Origin: Sphaerisporangium sp040683095
GTDB taxonomy: Bacteria > Actinomycetota > Actinomycetes > Streptosporangiales > Streptosporangiaceae
Length of the DNA: 64,000 nt
Direction: 5' to 3'
Assembly: GCF_040683095.1 (NCBI RefSeq)
Contig: NZ_JBFBCI010000033.1
Location: forward strand, 1-64,000
Shown here: piece by piece, positions 25,173 through 33,702 of the stretch
How positions within the stretch are numbered: position 1 is the stretch's first letter
Layout of the letters: each line of letters begins with the position of its first letter
Notes under the pieces: model-generated
Seen by the model: only the letters and a program-made list of their open reading frames with translations
The model's database searches: none
Told to the model about the DNA's origin: nothing
Program-made: the position numbers and the translations under genes

Positions 25173-26179
25173 GTGACCGAGACAACCGATATAACGCCCG
25201 GCGGCGACCAGGCCCAGGCACAACAAGCCCTGGCCACCGCGGCCGCACGCAACCTGGCCACGACGACCAAGTCGCAGCCACAGATGCAGAACATCTCCTC
25301 CCGATGGCTGCTCCGCATGCTCCCCTGGATCCACACCAGCGGCGGCACCTTCCGCGTCAACCGCCGCCTGTCCTACGCCATCGGAGACGGACGCCTCAGC
25401 TTCACCAGCCAAGGCACCGACATCCGCGTCATCCCCCCAGAACTCCGCGAACTCCCCCTGCTACGCCACTTCGACGACGACTCCACCCTCGAAGCCCTCG
25501 CCAACCGCTTCACCCAAACCACCCACGACCCCGGCGACACCATCACCCAAACCGGCCAACCCGCCGACCGCCTCATCCTCATCGCCCACGGCAAGGTCAA
25601 CAAAATCGGCACCGGCCCCTACGGCGACTCCACCACCCTGGCCGTCCTCGCCGACGGCGACTACTACGGCGACCACACCCTCACCACCACCACACCCACC
25701 CCCACCTGGGACCACACCATCCAGGCCGTCACCCCCACCACCACCCTCACCCTCACCCGCCAAGCCTTCAACGAACTCCTCGCCCAATCCCAAACCCTCC
25801 GCAACCACCTCCAAACACAACAAGACACCCCCAAACCCCCACAAAACAAAAACGGCGAAGCACTCATCCAAATCACCTCAGGCCACCAAGGAGAACCCCA
25901 CCACCCCGGCACCTTCGTCGACTACGAAACCACCCCCCGCGAATACGAACTCTCCGTCGCCCAAACCATCCTCCGCATCCACACCCGCGTCGCCGACCTC
26001 TACAACCAGCCCATGAACCAAACCCACCAACAACTCCGCCTCACCATCGAAGCCCTCCGCGAACGCCAAGAACACGAACTCATCAACAACCCCGAATTCG
26101 GCCTCCTCAACAACGCCGACCTCAAACAACGCATCCACACCCGCACCGGCCCCCCCACCCCCGACGACCTCGACGACCT
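25156..26179 (+). repeat. Long direct repeat, copy 1 (partner 26705-27728)
   Basis: About 1,020 bp at the start of the two encapsulin genes are nearly identical at an offset of 1,549 bp. By eye only three mismatches were found inside the coding part (near 25850, 25903 and 26153). Identity stops abruptly at 26179/27728, where the sequences diverge to paralogue level. Confidence 0.9.
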
Positions 26180-26588
26180 GCTCGCCCAGGTGTGGAAGGA
26201 GCCGGCGTTCTTCCTCGCCCACCCGCTGACGATCGCGGCGTTCGGGCGCGAGGCCAGCCGCCGGGGCGTCTACCCGCAGAGCACCGACCTGCACGGCCAC
26301 TCGATCCCGTCCTGGCGCGGCGTCCCGATCCTGCCGTGCAACAAGATCCCGATCACCGAGAGCCGGACCAGCAAGATCCTTCTCATGCGTACCGGCGAGC
26401 ACAACCAGGGCGTCATCGGCCTGCACCAGACCGGTCTCCCCGACGAGTACGAGCCCGGCCTGTCGGTGCGCTTCATGGGCATCAGCGACCAGGCGATCAT
26501 GTCGTACCTCATCTCCACCTACTACTCCGCCGCCGTCCTGGTCCCCGACGCGCTCGGCATCCTGGAGAACGTCGAAATCGGCCACTGA
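25173..26588 (+). CDS. Family 2B encapsulin shell protein, copy 1
   Basis: A shell protein of a protein nanocompartment. The GTG at 25173 (VTETTDITPGGDQ) is shared in context with copy 2; the ribosome site is weak (ggtgtggg). Residues 1-85 form the N-arm region (ISSRWLLRMLPWIHTSGGTF). About 88-225 is a cyclic-nucleotide-binding-like insertion (LPLLRHFDDDSTLEALA, GDTITQTGQPADRLILIAHG, LADGDYYGDHTL); the GExxL...R of real cAMP binders is not conserved, so ligand binding is doubtful. About 255-471 is the HK97-type core (YELSVAQTILRIHTRVADLY, LAHPLTIAAFGREASRRGVY, YYSAAVLVPDALGILENVEI). The DNA at 25.43-26.18 kb is G-poor and uses CAA/AAA. Confidence 0.92.
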   Translation: MTETTDITPGGDQAQAQQALATAAARNLATTTKSQPQMQNISSRWLLRMLPWIHTSGGTFRVNRRLSYAIGDGRLSFTSQGTDIRVIPPELRELPLLRHFDDDSTLEALANRFTQTTHDPGDTITQTGQPADRLILIAHGKVNKIGTGPYGDSTTLAVLADGDYYGDHTLTTTTPTPTWDHTIQAVTPTTTLTLTRQAFNELLAQSQTLRNHLQTQQDTPKPPQNKNGEALIQITSGHQGEPHHPGTFVDYETTPREYELSVAQTILRIHTRVADLYNQPMNQTHQQLRLTIEALRERQEHELINNPEFGLLNNADLKQRIHTRTGPPTPDDLDDLLAQVWKEPAFFLAHPLTIAAFGREASRRGVYPQSTDLHGHSIPSWRGVPILPCNKIPITESRTSKILLMRTGEHNQGVIGLHQTGLPDEYEPGLSVRFMGISDQAIMSYLISTYYSAAVLVPDALGILENVEIGH

Positions 26589-26704
26589 ACCGGCCATCGC
26601 GTACACCGCCCCGCGGACCCGCCACGGCCTCCCGGCCCGGCGGGTCGCCGGGGTCTCGTATTTCTCCTCCCGATACCGCGCCGACCGGTGGTTCGCGGCG
26701 CCTC

Positions 26705-27728
26705 AGTGATTGGTGTGGGTTGTGACCGAGACAACCGATATAACGCCCGGCGGCGACCAGGCCCAGGCACAACAAGCCCTGGCCACCGCGGCCGCACGCA
26801 ACCTGGCCACGACGACCAAGTCGCAGCCACAGATGCAGAACATCTCCTCCCGATGGCTGCTCCGCATGCTCCCCTGGATCCACACCAGCGGCGGCACCTT
26901 CCGCGTCAACCGCCGCCTGTCCTACGCCATCGGAGACGGACGCCTCAGCTTCACCAGCCAAGGCACCGACATCCGCGTCATCCCCCCAGAACTCCGCGAA
27001 CTCCCCCTGCTACGCCACTTCGACGACGACTCCACCCTCGAAGCCCTCGCCAACCGCTTCACCCAAACCACCCACGACCCCGGCGACACCATCACCCAAA
27101 CCGGCCAACCCGCCGACCGCCTCATCCTCATCGCCCACGGCAAGGTCAACAAAATCGGCACCGGCCCCTACGGCGACTCCACCACCCTGGCCGTCCTCGC
27201 CGACGGCGACTACTACGGCGACCACACCCTCACCACCACCACACCCACCCCCACCTGGGACCACACCATCCAGGCCGTCACCCCCACCACCACCCTCACC
27301 CTCACCCGCCAAGCCTTCAACGAACTCCTCGCCCAATCCCAAACCCTCCGCAACCACCTCCAAACACAACAAGACACCCCCAAACCCCCACAAAACAAAC
27401 ACGGCGAAGCACTCATCCAAATCACCTCAGGCCACCAAGGAGAACCCCACCTCCCCGGCACCTTCGTCGACTACGAAACCACCCCCCGCGAATACGAACT
27501 CTCCGTCGCCCAAACCATCCTCCGCATCCACACCCGCGTCGCCGACCTCTACAACCAGCCCATGAACCAAACCCACCAACAACTCCGCCTCACCATCGAA
27601 GCCCTCCGCGAACGCCAAGAACACGAACTCATCAACAACCCCGAATTCGGCCTCCTCAACAACGCCGACCTCAAACAACGCATCCACACCCGCACCGGCC
27701 CACCCACCCCCGACGACCTCGACGACCT
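26705..27728 (+). repeat. Long direct repeat, copy 2 (partner 25156-26179)
   Basis: This is the second copy of the near-identical 5' block of the encapsulin genes. It starts just before the gattggtgtgggttgtg segment that contains the start codon and ends inside codons for DDLL, where copy-specific sequence begins. Confidence 0.9.
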
Positions 27729-28134
27729 CCTGTGCAGGCGCCGCCGGTCACACCTGTTCCTGGCCCACCCGCTCACCATCGCCGCGTTCGGCCGCGAGTG
27801 CAGCCGCCGGGGCATCTACCCCCAGACGAGCGAGCTGGAAGGCCAGACCGTCGCTTCCTGGCGCGGGGTCCCCCTGCTGCCCTGCGACAAGATCCCCATC
27901 AGCGACACCGGCACGACCTCGATCCTGGTCATGCGTACCGGGCAGGAGGACGAAGGCGTCATCGGCCTGCACTACACCGGCCTTCCCGACGAGTACGAAC
28001 CCGGCCTGAATGTCCGCTTCATGGGCATCAACGACCAGGCCGTCATCTCCTACCTCGTCTCCACCTACTACTCCGCCGCCGTCCTGGTCCCCGACGCGCT
28101 CGGCGTTCTCGAGAACGTCGAAATCGGCCACTGA
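26722..28134 (+). CDS. Family 2B encapsulin shell protein, copy 2
   Basis: A second 470-aa shell protein, 133 bases after copy 1. Residues 1-335 match copy 1 except for two substitutions (N to H, H to L). The last ~135 residues differ at many positions (for example YPQTSELEGQTVASWRGV against YPQSTDLHGHSIPSWRGV), while core A-domain motifs are shared (YYSAAVLVPDALGVLENV). At the junction it reads LLCRRRRSHLFLAHPL, where copy 1 has LLAQVWKEPAFFLAHPL; this basic stretch, one codon shorter, looks like a recombination scar. Two distinct shell genes before one cargo gene suggest a mixed-subunit shell. Confidence 0.92.
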   Translation: MTETTDITPGGDQAQAQQALATAAARNLATTTKSQPQMQNISSRWLLRMLPWIHTSGGTFRVNRRLSYAIGDGRLSFTSQGTDIRVIPPELRELPLLRHFDDDSTLEALANRFTQTTHDPGDTITQTGQPADRLILIAHGKVNKIGTGPYGDSTTLAVLADGDYYGDHTLTTTTPTPTWDHTIQAVTPTTTLTLTRQAFNELLAQSQTLRNHLQTQQDTPKPPQNKHGEALIQITSGHQGEPHLPGTFVDYETTPREYELSVAQTILRIHTRVADLYNQPMNQTHQQLRLTIEALRERQEHELINNPEFGLLNNADLKQRIHTRTGPPTPDDLDDLLCRRRRSHLFLAHPLTIAAFGRECSRRGIYPQTSELEGQTVASWRGVPLLPCDKIPISDTGTTSILVMRTGQEDEGVIGLHYTGLPDEYEPGLNVRFMGINDQAVISYLVSTYYSAAVLVPDALGVLENVEIGH

Positions 28135-28342
28135 GCCCGCGACCGAACCGGCCACGAGCCACGAAATACGGGGAAAACAAGGGGCCGTTCTCCCGCCCGC
28201 TCCCGCCGTCCCGGCCAGGGACGCCAGGCTTCTGCGGACATGACGGAGATCGCCCCCGGTAAATGTGATGAAGTCGATGAGAATCTTCCCCGGCGCCCTC
28301 CCCCCAGTGCGCCGGGTCCGGACTCGGACGGAAGGGGCGCGC

Positions 28343-29377
28343 ATGGCCAGGGTGATGACCACGGGCCGGCAGGCACACGAAGTGCTGGCCTGGAGCCGTG
28401 AGCAGGTCGGTCCCGCTCTGCGGACCACCGTCGAGACGTTGTCCCCGTCGATGCGGCGGATCGCGGGATACCACTTCGGATGGCTCGACCAGCACGGCAT
28501 GCCCTCGGCGGGCGGCGGCGGGAAGGCCGTCCGCCCCGCGCTGACGCTGATGGCCGCCGAGGCGGTCGGCGCCGTTCCCGGCACGGCGGTCCCGGCGGCG
28601 GTCGCCGTCGAGCTGGTGCACAACTTCTCGCTCCTGCACGACGACGTGATGGACCACGATGTGACCCGGCGGCACCGCCCGACCGCGTGGAGCCTGTTCG
28701 GGGTGAGCGGCGCGATCCTCGCCGGCGACGCGCTGCTCACGCTCGCCTTCGACGTCCTCGCCGCGAGCGGCCATCCGGCCTCCGCCGAGGGCGCGCGCCT
28801 GCTCGGCGCCGCCGTCCTGGACCTGATCGAGGGCCAGAGCGCCGACACGTCGTTCGAGACGCGGGACGACGTCGGCCTCCAGGAATGCCTCACCATGGCC
28901 GAGGGCAAGACCGGAGCCCTCCTCGGCGCGTCCTGTTCCCTGGGCGCCCTGTTCGGCGGCGCCACCGCCGAGCGCGTCGAGCACCTGCGCGCGTTCGGCG
29001 ACCGCCTCGGCCTGGCGTTCCAGTTCGTGGACGATCTGCTCGGCATCTGGGGCGACCCCGCGGTGACCGGCAAGCCCATCCACTCCGACCTGCGCAACCG
29101 GAAGAAGTCGCTGCCCGTCGTCGCGGCTCTCACGTCCGGGTCACCGGCCGGCGACGAGCTGGCCGCGCTGTACGGGCGCGAGGAGGCGCCGTCGGGGTCC
29201 GATCTCGTGCGCGCCGCCGAGCTGGTCGAGCTCGCGGGCGGGCGCGCCTGGAGCCTGCGGCAGGCCGACGAGCTGCTGCGCGAGGCCCTCGGCCACCTCG
29301 CCGTCGCCTCCCCGGCCCCGCGCGCCGCGGCCGAGCTGCACGCCCTGGCCGACCTGATCACCCACCGCGACCACTGA
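28343..29377 (+). CDS. Polyprenyl diphosphate synthase, probable encapsulin cargo
   Basis: An isoprenyl chain-elongating enzyme of the FPPS/GGPPS fold. The 344-aa product has the first Asp-rich motif in LLHDDVMDHD, the second in FVDDLLGIWGD, and KAVRPALTLMAAEA near the N-terminus. ATG 28343 is chosen because GGAAGGGG precedes it; an in-frame ATG at 28265 would add 26 residues rich in Arg/Pro, which could belong to a disordered N-terminal targeting segment. Family 2B encapsulins are known to be encoded beside terpene cyclases or polyprenyl synthases that they enclose. Product chain length is not predictable by eye. Confidence 0.93.
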   Translation: MARVMTTGRQAHEVLAWSREQVGPALRTTVETLSPSMRRIAGYHFGWLDQHGMPSAGGGGKAVRPALTLMAAEAVGAVPGTAVPAAVAVELVHNFSLLHDDVMDHDVTRRHRPTAWSLFGVSGAILAGDALLTLAFDVLAASGHPASAEGARLLGAAVLDLIEGQSADTSFETRDDVGLQECLTMAEGKTGALLGASCSLGALFGGATAERVEHLRAFGDRLGLAFQFVDDLLGIWGDPAVTGKPIHSDLRNRKKSLPVVAALTSGSPAGDELAALYGREEAPSGSDLVRAAELVELAGGRAWSLRQADELLREALGHLAVASPAPRAAAELHALADLITHRDH

Positions 29378-29815
29378 CCGCCTCATCACCTGCCGCGGCC
29401 ACCATCCCGGCGCGCCGGGCGGATCTCACCGACGGGCGAGGGCGGCGAGGATCCGATGGAGCGCGGCCAGGCCTGCGGGGTCGAGGCCAATGCCGCCCAT
29501 AGGCCGATTTATGCCGATGAGCTGCGGATATATCTCCCGACGTCCGGGGAGGACCAGTGACGTGGGGGCGTGCGATGGCCGGTCACCCGCGACGAGCCCC
29601 GTCCAGGGGCCGTTGGAGGGTGCCGTGCAGCGCGTTCGGGCCGGGCTCCGCCGTCGCCGCGCTCAGGGGGACAGCGGCCGGCCATGGCATGCCGCGGCCG
29701 GAGTGGTACGGCCGCCGCGCGCGTGCGCCTCGTGGCTGTCCCCCATCGATCTCGGACATGGACGCCCCGAACCCGCCGAGCGGAGTGAGGCTATGGGCCC
29801 GTTCGGTGCGCCTAA
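29378..29815. other. Non-coding stretch after the encapsulin operon
   Basis: About 440 bases without a supported gene; short frames here lack family motifs and overlap each other. It contains copy 2 of the dispersed 26-nt element at 29768-29794 and leads into two strong hairpins. Confidence 0.5.
29768..29794 (+). repeat. Dispersed 26-nt element, copy 2
   Basis: The element reads cgaacccgccgagcggagtg then aggctat, differing from copy 1 (6641-6666) by one inserted c and two c-to-t changes. It has the same orientation and lies in non-coding DNA near a terminator. Confidence 0.6.
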
Positions 29816-29851
29816 ATGGCCGCGCCTCCGCCGTGCCGGAGGCGCGGCCAT
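29816..29851. terminator. 15-bp hairpin, terminator 1 after the cellulase
   Basis: Arms 29816-29830 (atggccgcgcctccg) and 29837-29851 pair perfectly around a six-base loop. It is the distal of two strong hairpins past the minus-strand cellulase gene and would also stop plus-strand read-through from the encapsulin operon. Confidence 0.8.
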
Positions 29852-29854
29852 GAA

Positions 29855-29890
29855 CAGGGCCCCGCCACGGTGCCGCGTGGCGGGGCCCTG
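29855..29890. terminator. 15-bp hairpin, terminator 2 after the cellulase
   Basis: Arms 29855-29869 (cagggccccgccacg) and 29876-29890 pair perfectly around a six-base loop, 26 bases beyond the cellulase stop. This is the likely main intrinsic terminator of that gene. Confidence 0.85.
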
Positions 29891-29916
29891 CTGTTCAGGG
29901 GCTAGGGAGTTCAGGG

Positions 29917-31938
29917 TCAGGGGATGGACGGGTAGGCGTTGGCGAGGAGCTGGCGGAACTGCGCCGAGAACCACTGGCCGGAGATCGGCGCGTTGGGCAG
30001 CGCCCCGGTCAGGTTGTTGCCGTTGCGGGCGTTGCCGGTGTAGGTCGGGTCGCACATCCGGTCGAAGCCCTTGCCCTCGTTGTTCGGAATCTCCGAGCTG
30101 GAGCCGTCCGACTCGCCCGGGGGCTTGATCCAGACGTAGGCGTCCAGACCGGTGGCCGGGTTGGCGCGGGGACGCTCGCCGAGGCCGGCGCCGCTCTGGT
30201 TGCACCAGTTGCCGGCGTGGATGCGCCGGTCGACGCGGGACTCGTTGACGAAGGTGTTGACGTCGGTCGAGGTGCTGGCGCGGGTCGGCCGGGCCGCGCC
30301 GCCCCAGCCGTTGCGGGAGGTGTCGATCAGCATGCCGATGTTGGACGAGAAGCCCTCGGTGATGAGCCGCTGGCGGAACGCCTGGGCGTAGCTGAGCTCG
30401 TCGACGTAGAAGTTCCAGTCGACCCAGCGGGACTGGCGCACCGACTGGCCGCCCGGCTGGCTGTTGATGGTGAAGTACGGCTCGGTCAGCGCGGAGTAGT
30501 TGGCGGTGTTGGTGATGAAGCCGTCGACGCTGGCGAAGCCTGCGGTGGCGCCACGGACCGTGCTGGCGAAGAGCTGCGCCGACGGGCCGAAGTTGGTGTC
30601 CCAGCCGAGCCAGCCGTGGTGGGCGGCGTCGATGTAGGTGTAGGCGTTCGGGATCGCGTGCAGCTTGTTCAGGGCGTACTGCACACCCTGGACGTAGGCG
30701 CCGCTCTGCTGCGCCTCCTGGCACGCGGCGACGTTGGTGTTGGTGATGAGGTTCGGCAGCGAGTCGATCTCGATGATCGTCACGATGCGAAGCTGCGAGT
30801 ACTTGGACTGGCCCATGATCGCGGCGATCGGGTCGATGTACTCGGTCTTGTAGCGGTTCAGGCCGTTCTCGGAGATCTTCAGCTCACCGTTGGAGGCCAG
30901 GGCGGAGCAGTCGCGGTTCGGCAGGTTGTAGATGACGAACTGGATGGTCAGCGGCGCGCTGCCGTTGGCGGCGTCCTGCTGGAGGGCTGCGTCGAGGTGC
31001 GCGGCGAGACCCTTGGCGCTGGAGGTGCCGGCGATGGCGGCGATGCGGTCCAGCCACACGCCGGTGGAGATGTTCGCCACGGCGGAGCCGCCCGGCTCGG
31101 CGGCGGCCTTGGCCGACCAGTCGGAGTTCACGTAGCCGGTTGCGCCGGCGTACGGGTTGTCCACGTGCGTGCCGGGGTCGCCGCCGCCGGTGTCGTCGTC
31201 GGCCTCGGTGGCGGTCACCGTGACCGAGGTCAGCCCCGCAGAGGAGACGGTGATCGTACGCGAGCCGTTGGTGGTGTCGGCGTCCTGCGCGGCGGCCAGC
31301 GTGACGATCTGCGCGGTGTTCCAGTTCGCCGAGGTGAAGGTCAGGCTCGATCCGCCGGAGACGGTGATGTCGGTGTCACCGCTGCCCGCGGTGGAGGTCA
31401 CCGTGACGTTGGAGGTGGGCTGCGCGGCGAGCTTCACCGAGTACGTCGCGGTGCCGCCCTCGGGGACGCTGACCGAGGTGGGGGTGACGATCAGGCCCTG
31501 CTGCGGGCCGGGGCCGCCCTGGCCGGTGCAGGTCGTCCCGTTGATGGCGAACGTGGTGGGGTTGGCGTTCGTGCCGCCGAACGTGCCGTTGAAGCCCAGC
31601 GTCCAGGAGGCGCCGGTGGCCTGGGAGCCGTTGTAGGACAGGCTTCGGGCCGTCACGTTGCTCCCGGACTGCGACCAGTCGGCGCTCCAGCCGTTGGTCA
31701 CCTGCTGGCTTCCGGGGAAGGCGAAGGTCAGCGCCCAGGACGTCAGGGGGTCGCCCAGGTTCTTGATCGTGATGTTCCCGCCGAACCCGTTGCCGCCTTC
31801 CCATGCCTTCTGGTAGGTGACCTCGCAGGCGACCGCGGCGTGCGCCGAGGTCTGGCTGACGGCGAGCCCGACGGCGGAGAGCAGTAGGACTGCCACCGCC
31901 GTGAAGGCTCGACGCCAGGAACTCTTGTGGGGTCCCAT
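29917..31938 (-). CDS. Secreted GH6 cellulase (cellobiohydrolase type) with CBM2
   Basis: Hydrolyses beta-1,4-glucan. The 673-aa protein has a signal peptide (WRRAFTAVAVLLLSAVGLAV, cleavage near AHA), an N-terminal CBM2 cellulose-binding domain (about 35-135, CEVTYQKAWEGGNGFGGNIT), a Calx-beta-like linker module (about 150-250, VSVPEGGTATYSVKLAAQPT) and a GH6 catalytic domain (about 260-673) with both family signatures: VIYNLPNRDCSA and IEIDSLPNLITN. The start has GGGAGA upstream. Its promoter carries a perfect CebR box, so induction by cellobiose or cellotriose is expected. Confidence 0.96.
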   Translation of the reverse strand: MGPHKSSWRRAFTAVAVLLLSAVGLAVSQTSAHAAVACEVTYQKAWEGGNGFGGNITIKNLGDPLTSWALTFAFPGSQQVTNGWSADWSQSGSNVTARSLSYNGSQATGASWTLGFNGTFGGTNANPTTFAINGTTCTGQGGPGPQQGLIVTPTSVSVPEGGTATYSVKLAAQPTSNVTVTSTAGSGDTDITVSGGSSLTFTSANWNTAQIVTLAAAQDADTTNGSRTITVSSAGLTSVTVTATEADDDTGGGDPGTHVDNPYAGATGYVNSDWSAKAAAEPGGSAVANISTGVWLDRIAAIAGTSSAKGLAAHLDAALQQDAANGSAPLTIQFVIYNLPNRDCSALASNGELKISENGLNRYKTEYIDPIAAIMGQSKYSQLRIVTIIEIDSLPNLITNTNVAACQEAQQSGAYVQGVQYALNKLHAIPNAYTYIDAAHHGWLGWDTNFGPSAQLFASTVRGATAGFASVDGFITNTANYSALTEPYFTINSQPGGQSVRQSRWVDWNFYVDELSYAQAFRQRLITEGFSSNIGMLIDTSRNGWGGAARPTRASTSTDVNTFVNESRVDRRIHAGNWCNQSGAGLGERPRANPATGLDAYVWIKPPGESDGSSSEIPNNEGKGFDRMCDPTYTGNARNGNNLTGALPNAPISGQWFSAQFRQLLANAYPSIP

Positions 31939-32020
31939 CGTCTGTTTTCTCCCTTATGAAACTTATGGGTCCGCCGCCTTCTTGAGACGGCCAAGCAGCG
32001 CCCCGCTCGACATCCGGCGG

Positions 32021-32034
32021 TGGGAGCGCTCCCA
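32021..32034. promoter_or_regulatory. CebR operator
   Basis: tgggagcgctccca is the perfect 14-bp palindrome bound by CebR, the LacI-family repressor of cellulose utilisation in streptomycetes and relatives, released by cello-oligosaccharides. It lies 83 bases upstream of the GH6 start. No cebR gene is in the window. Confidence 0.93.
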
Positions 32035-32240
32035 TAGTCAGGTCGTTTCAGGAGGATGTACAGCACATTGCACGCGGGGGCGCCCGCACGGCAGACCCGC
32101 TTCCGGCCCGGCCGCGGCTTCCGCCCGCTGGCCTCGGCAAACTCGGCGGCGTCCGCCTCCGCGCATCCCGCCGTACACGCGGATCCGATGAAACATTCAT
32201 CCGGAGGTCCGCGGAGCTTGGGAGCGGACCCCCGGGCGCG

Positions 32241-32732
32241 CTACCGGCCGCGGACGGCGACGTGGCCGGTCACGTCGCGCACGCCACCGATCTCGGACGG
32301 GGCCATGGCCACCGAGCGGCTGAGAAAGTCGAGGATGACGGCGAGCTGGTCCTCGTCGTAGGCCTCGAGCAACTCCTCCACCCGCCGGCCGGTCGCCTCC
32401 AGCGAGGCGTGGATCGGCAGTTCGTTCTCGGGGATCGGCACGATGATCACGCGGCGGCGGTCCTCCGCGTCGCGGACCCGGCGGACGTAGCCCGGCTTCT
32501 CCAGGCGGTCGACGACGCCCGTGATGGCGCCGGTCGTGAGGCCGGTCAGCTCGGCGAGCTGGCCCGCCGTGATGGGCCCGGTCCTGCTCAGGATGTCCAG
32601 GCAGCGGGCGTCGGTCGCGTTCAGCCCCAGCCGGTCGGCGATGGCCTGGCTGAACAGCACCGAGTTGGCGGTGTAGGCCCGCAGAGCCTCCTGGATGCGT
32701 GCGATCAGCGGCGAACGGGAGTTCTCCGGCAT
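32241..32732 (-). CDS. MarR family transcriptional regulator
   Basis: A 163-aa winged-helix repressor. ATG 32732 (MPENSRSPLIARIQEAL) is chosen because GGGAAG precedes it; nine residues upstream are unlikely. The DNA-binding part reads GLNATDARCLDILSRTGPIT, AGQLAELTGLTTGAITGVVD and RLEKPGYVRRVRDAEDRRRV, the family's wing. Dimerisation helices flank it. A 7-bp-arm inverted repeat directly upstream is a probable autoregulatory operator. No target gene with an obvious function is divergent from it. Confidence 0.93.
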   Translation of the reverse strand: MPENSRSPLIARIQEALRAYTANSVLFSQAIADRLGLNATDARCLDILSRTGPITAGQLAELTGLTTGAITGVVDRLEKPGYVRRVRDAEDRRRVIIVPIPENELPIHASLEATGRRVEELLEAYDEDQLAVILDFLSRSVAMAPSEIGGVRDVTGHVAVRGR

Positions 32733-32758
32733 TGACTTCCCATCCCAATTTCCTAGCA

Positions 32759-32780
32759 CACTAAGAGACTTCCCTTAGTG
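32759..32780. promoter_or_regulatory. Probable MarR operator
   Basis: cactaag (32759-32765) and cttagtg (32774-32780) form an inverted repeat with an eight-base spacer, 27 bases before the marR start. Spacing and TA-rich half-sites fit MarR-family operators. Confidence 0.65.
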
Positions 32781-33238
32781 AACTGAACTACGTCTATCCC
32801 GAAGAGAATACTTCGACCGGGCCTTCCCAGCCTCTGCCCACGATCAATCAGAGTCCGAAATGTCCGCAACACCGTCCGGCGCCCCGCGCCCTCGCCGCGC
32901 CCGAGCCGCCGGACGCCGCCGTGATCAGCGTTCTCTACGCGGCCGGCCGGGCCCGCGCGGACCTCGGCACCTGGCATCCGCTGCCGTCGATGGTCCTGGC
33001 CGGAATCGGGCGCGCGTGCGCCTCGGCGGCCATGGTGGACATCACGCTCGCCCGGGTGATGCGGCACGCGGGATCGTCCGGCGCGGTGACCAGGACCGGC
33101 TCGGCGGCCGGCATCGCGGGAGCCGGCGCGGGGCGAGCTTGCTGCTACCGCGCCCGGGCCGGGCCGAGGTCAGCCCCGGACCCCTGTGAGAAGGGTGCGG
33201 GGTCCGCCGCAGACGGTGGCGCGTGCCGCACCTTTCCG
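32781..33238. other. Stretch without a confidently supported gene
   Basis: About 460 bases. A plus-strand frame from GTG 32921 gives VISVLYAAGRARADLGTWHP and LPSMVLAGIGRACASAAMVD, which reads like a protein, but it has no recognised domain, no clear ribosome site and runs on into antisense of the next gene. It may be a gene remnant. Confidence 0.35.
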
Positions 33239-33538
33239 TCAGGTGCTGTACGCACGGTTGAGCGCGCTCGCGACACCTTTGAACAAGGCGACGGTGCTGT
33301 TGGCGTCGATTCCGACGCCCCAGAGGACCGTACCGCCGATCTCGCATTCGACGTATACGGCGGTGTGCGGGCAGTCCTCGCCCTCGACCGGATGTTCGGC
33401 GCGGTCCAGGACACGGACCTTGACGCCTCTGTCGCTCAGTGCGCCGATGTACGCCGACAACGCGTCATCGACGGCCGTGCCCGGTTCGCCCGCGCCGCCG
33501 CCGATTCGCGGCACCGGGGCCTCGTCCAGCTGCTTCAC
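33239..33538 (-). CDS. Stand-alone LeuA-type regulatory domain
   Basis: A 99-aa protein matching only the C-terminal allosteric (leucine-binding) domain of 2-isopropylmalate synthase: DALSAYIGALSDRGVKVRVL, AVYVECEIGGTVLWGVGIDA and NSTVALFKGVASALNRAYST. The catalytic barrel is absent and no leu gene is adjacent. The upstream region is AT-rich and promoter-like. It could be a diverged domain acting on LeuA in trans, a sensor protein, or the relic of a leuA copy. The frame is clean and full-domain, which favours a functional gene. Confidence 0.75.
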   Translation of the reverse strand: MKQLDEAPVPRIGGGAGEPGTAVDDALSAYIGALSDRGVKVRVLDRAEHPVEGEDCPHTAVYVECEIGGTVLWGVGIDANSTVALFKGVASALNRAYST

Positions 33539-33702
33539 ACGTACCGCCCCTCGCCAATGGGCAGCGATATATGTCCATTTTCCATAAAATATTCTGACTC
33601 AAATAACCGCCAGATGAAGACCCGGGAAACTCCGTCCCTCACCCGTAGCGGGAAACGGGGACACCCCTTCCCCGTGCCCCCGTCCCCCGCCGTCCCGGGC
33701 CG

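Noticed and set aside
25400..27730. Possible CRISPR array or low-complexity satellite in the C-rich region
   Set aside because: The repetition is one long gene duplication with intact shell-protein coding, not short repeats with unique spacers.
25173..28134. Crp/Fnr-type transcription factors
   Set aside because: The cyclic-nucleotide-binding-like part has no helix-turn-helix after it; the remaining sequence is the encapsulin shell core.
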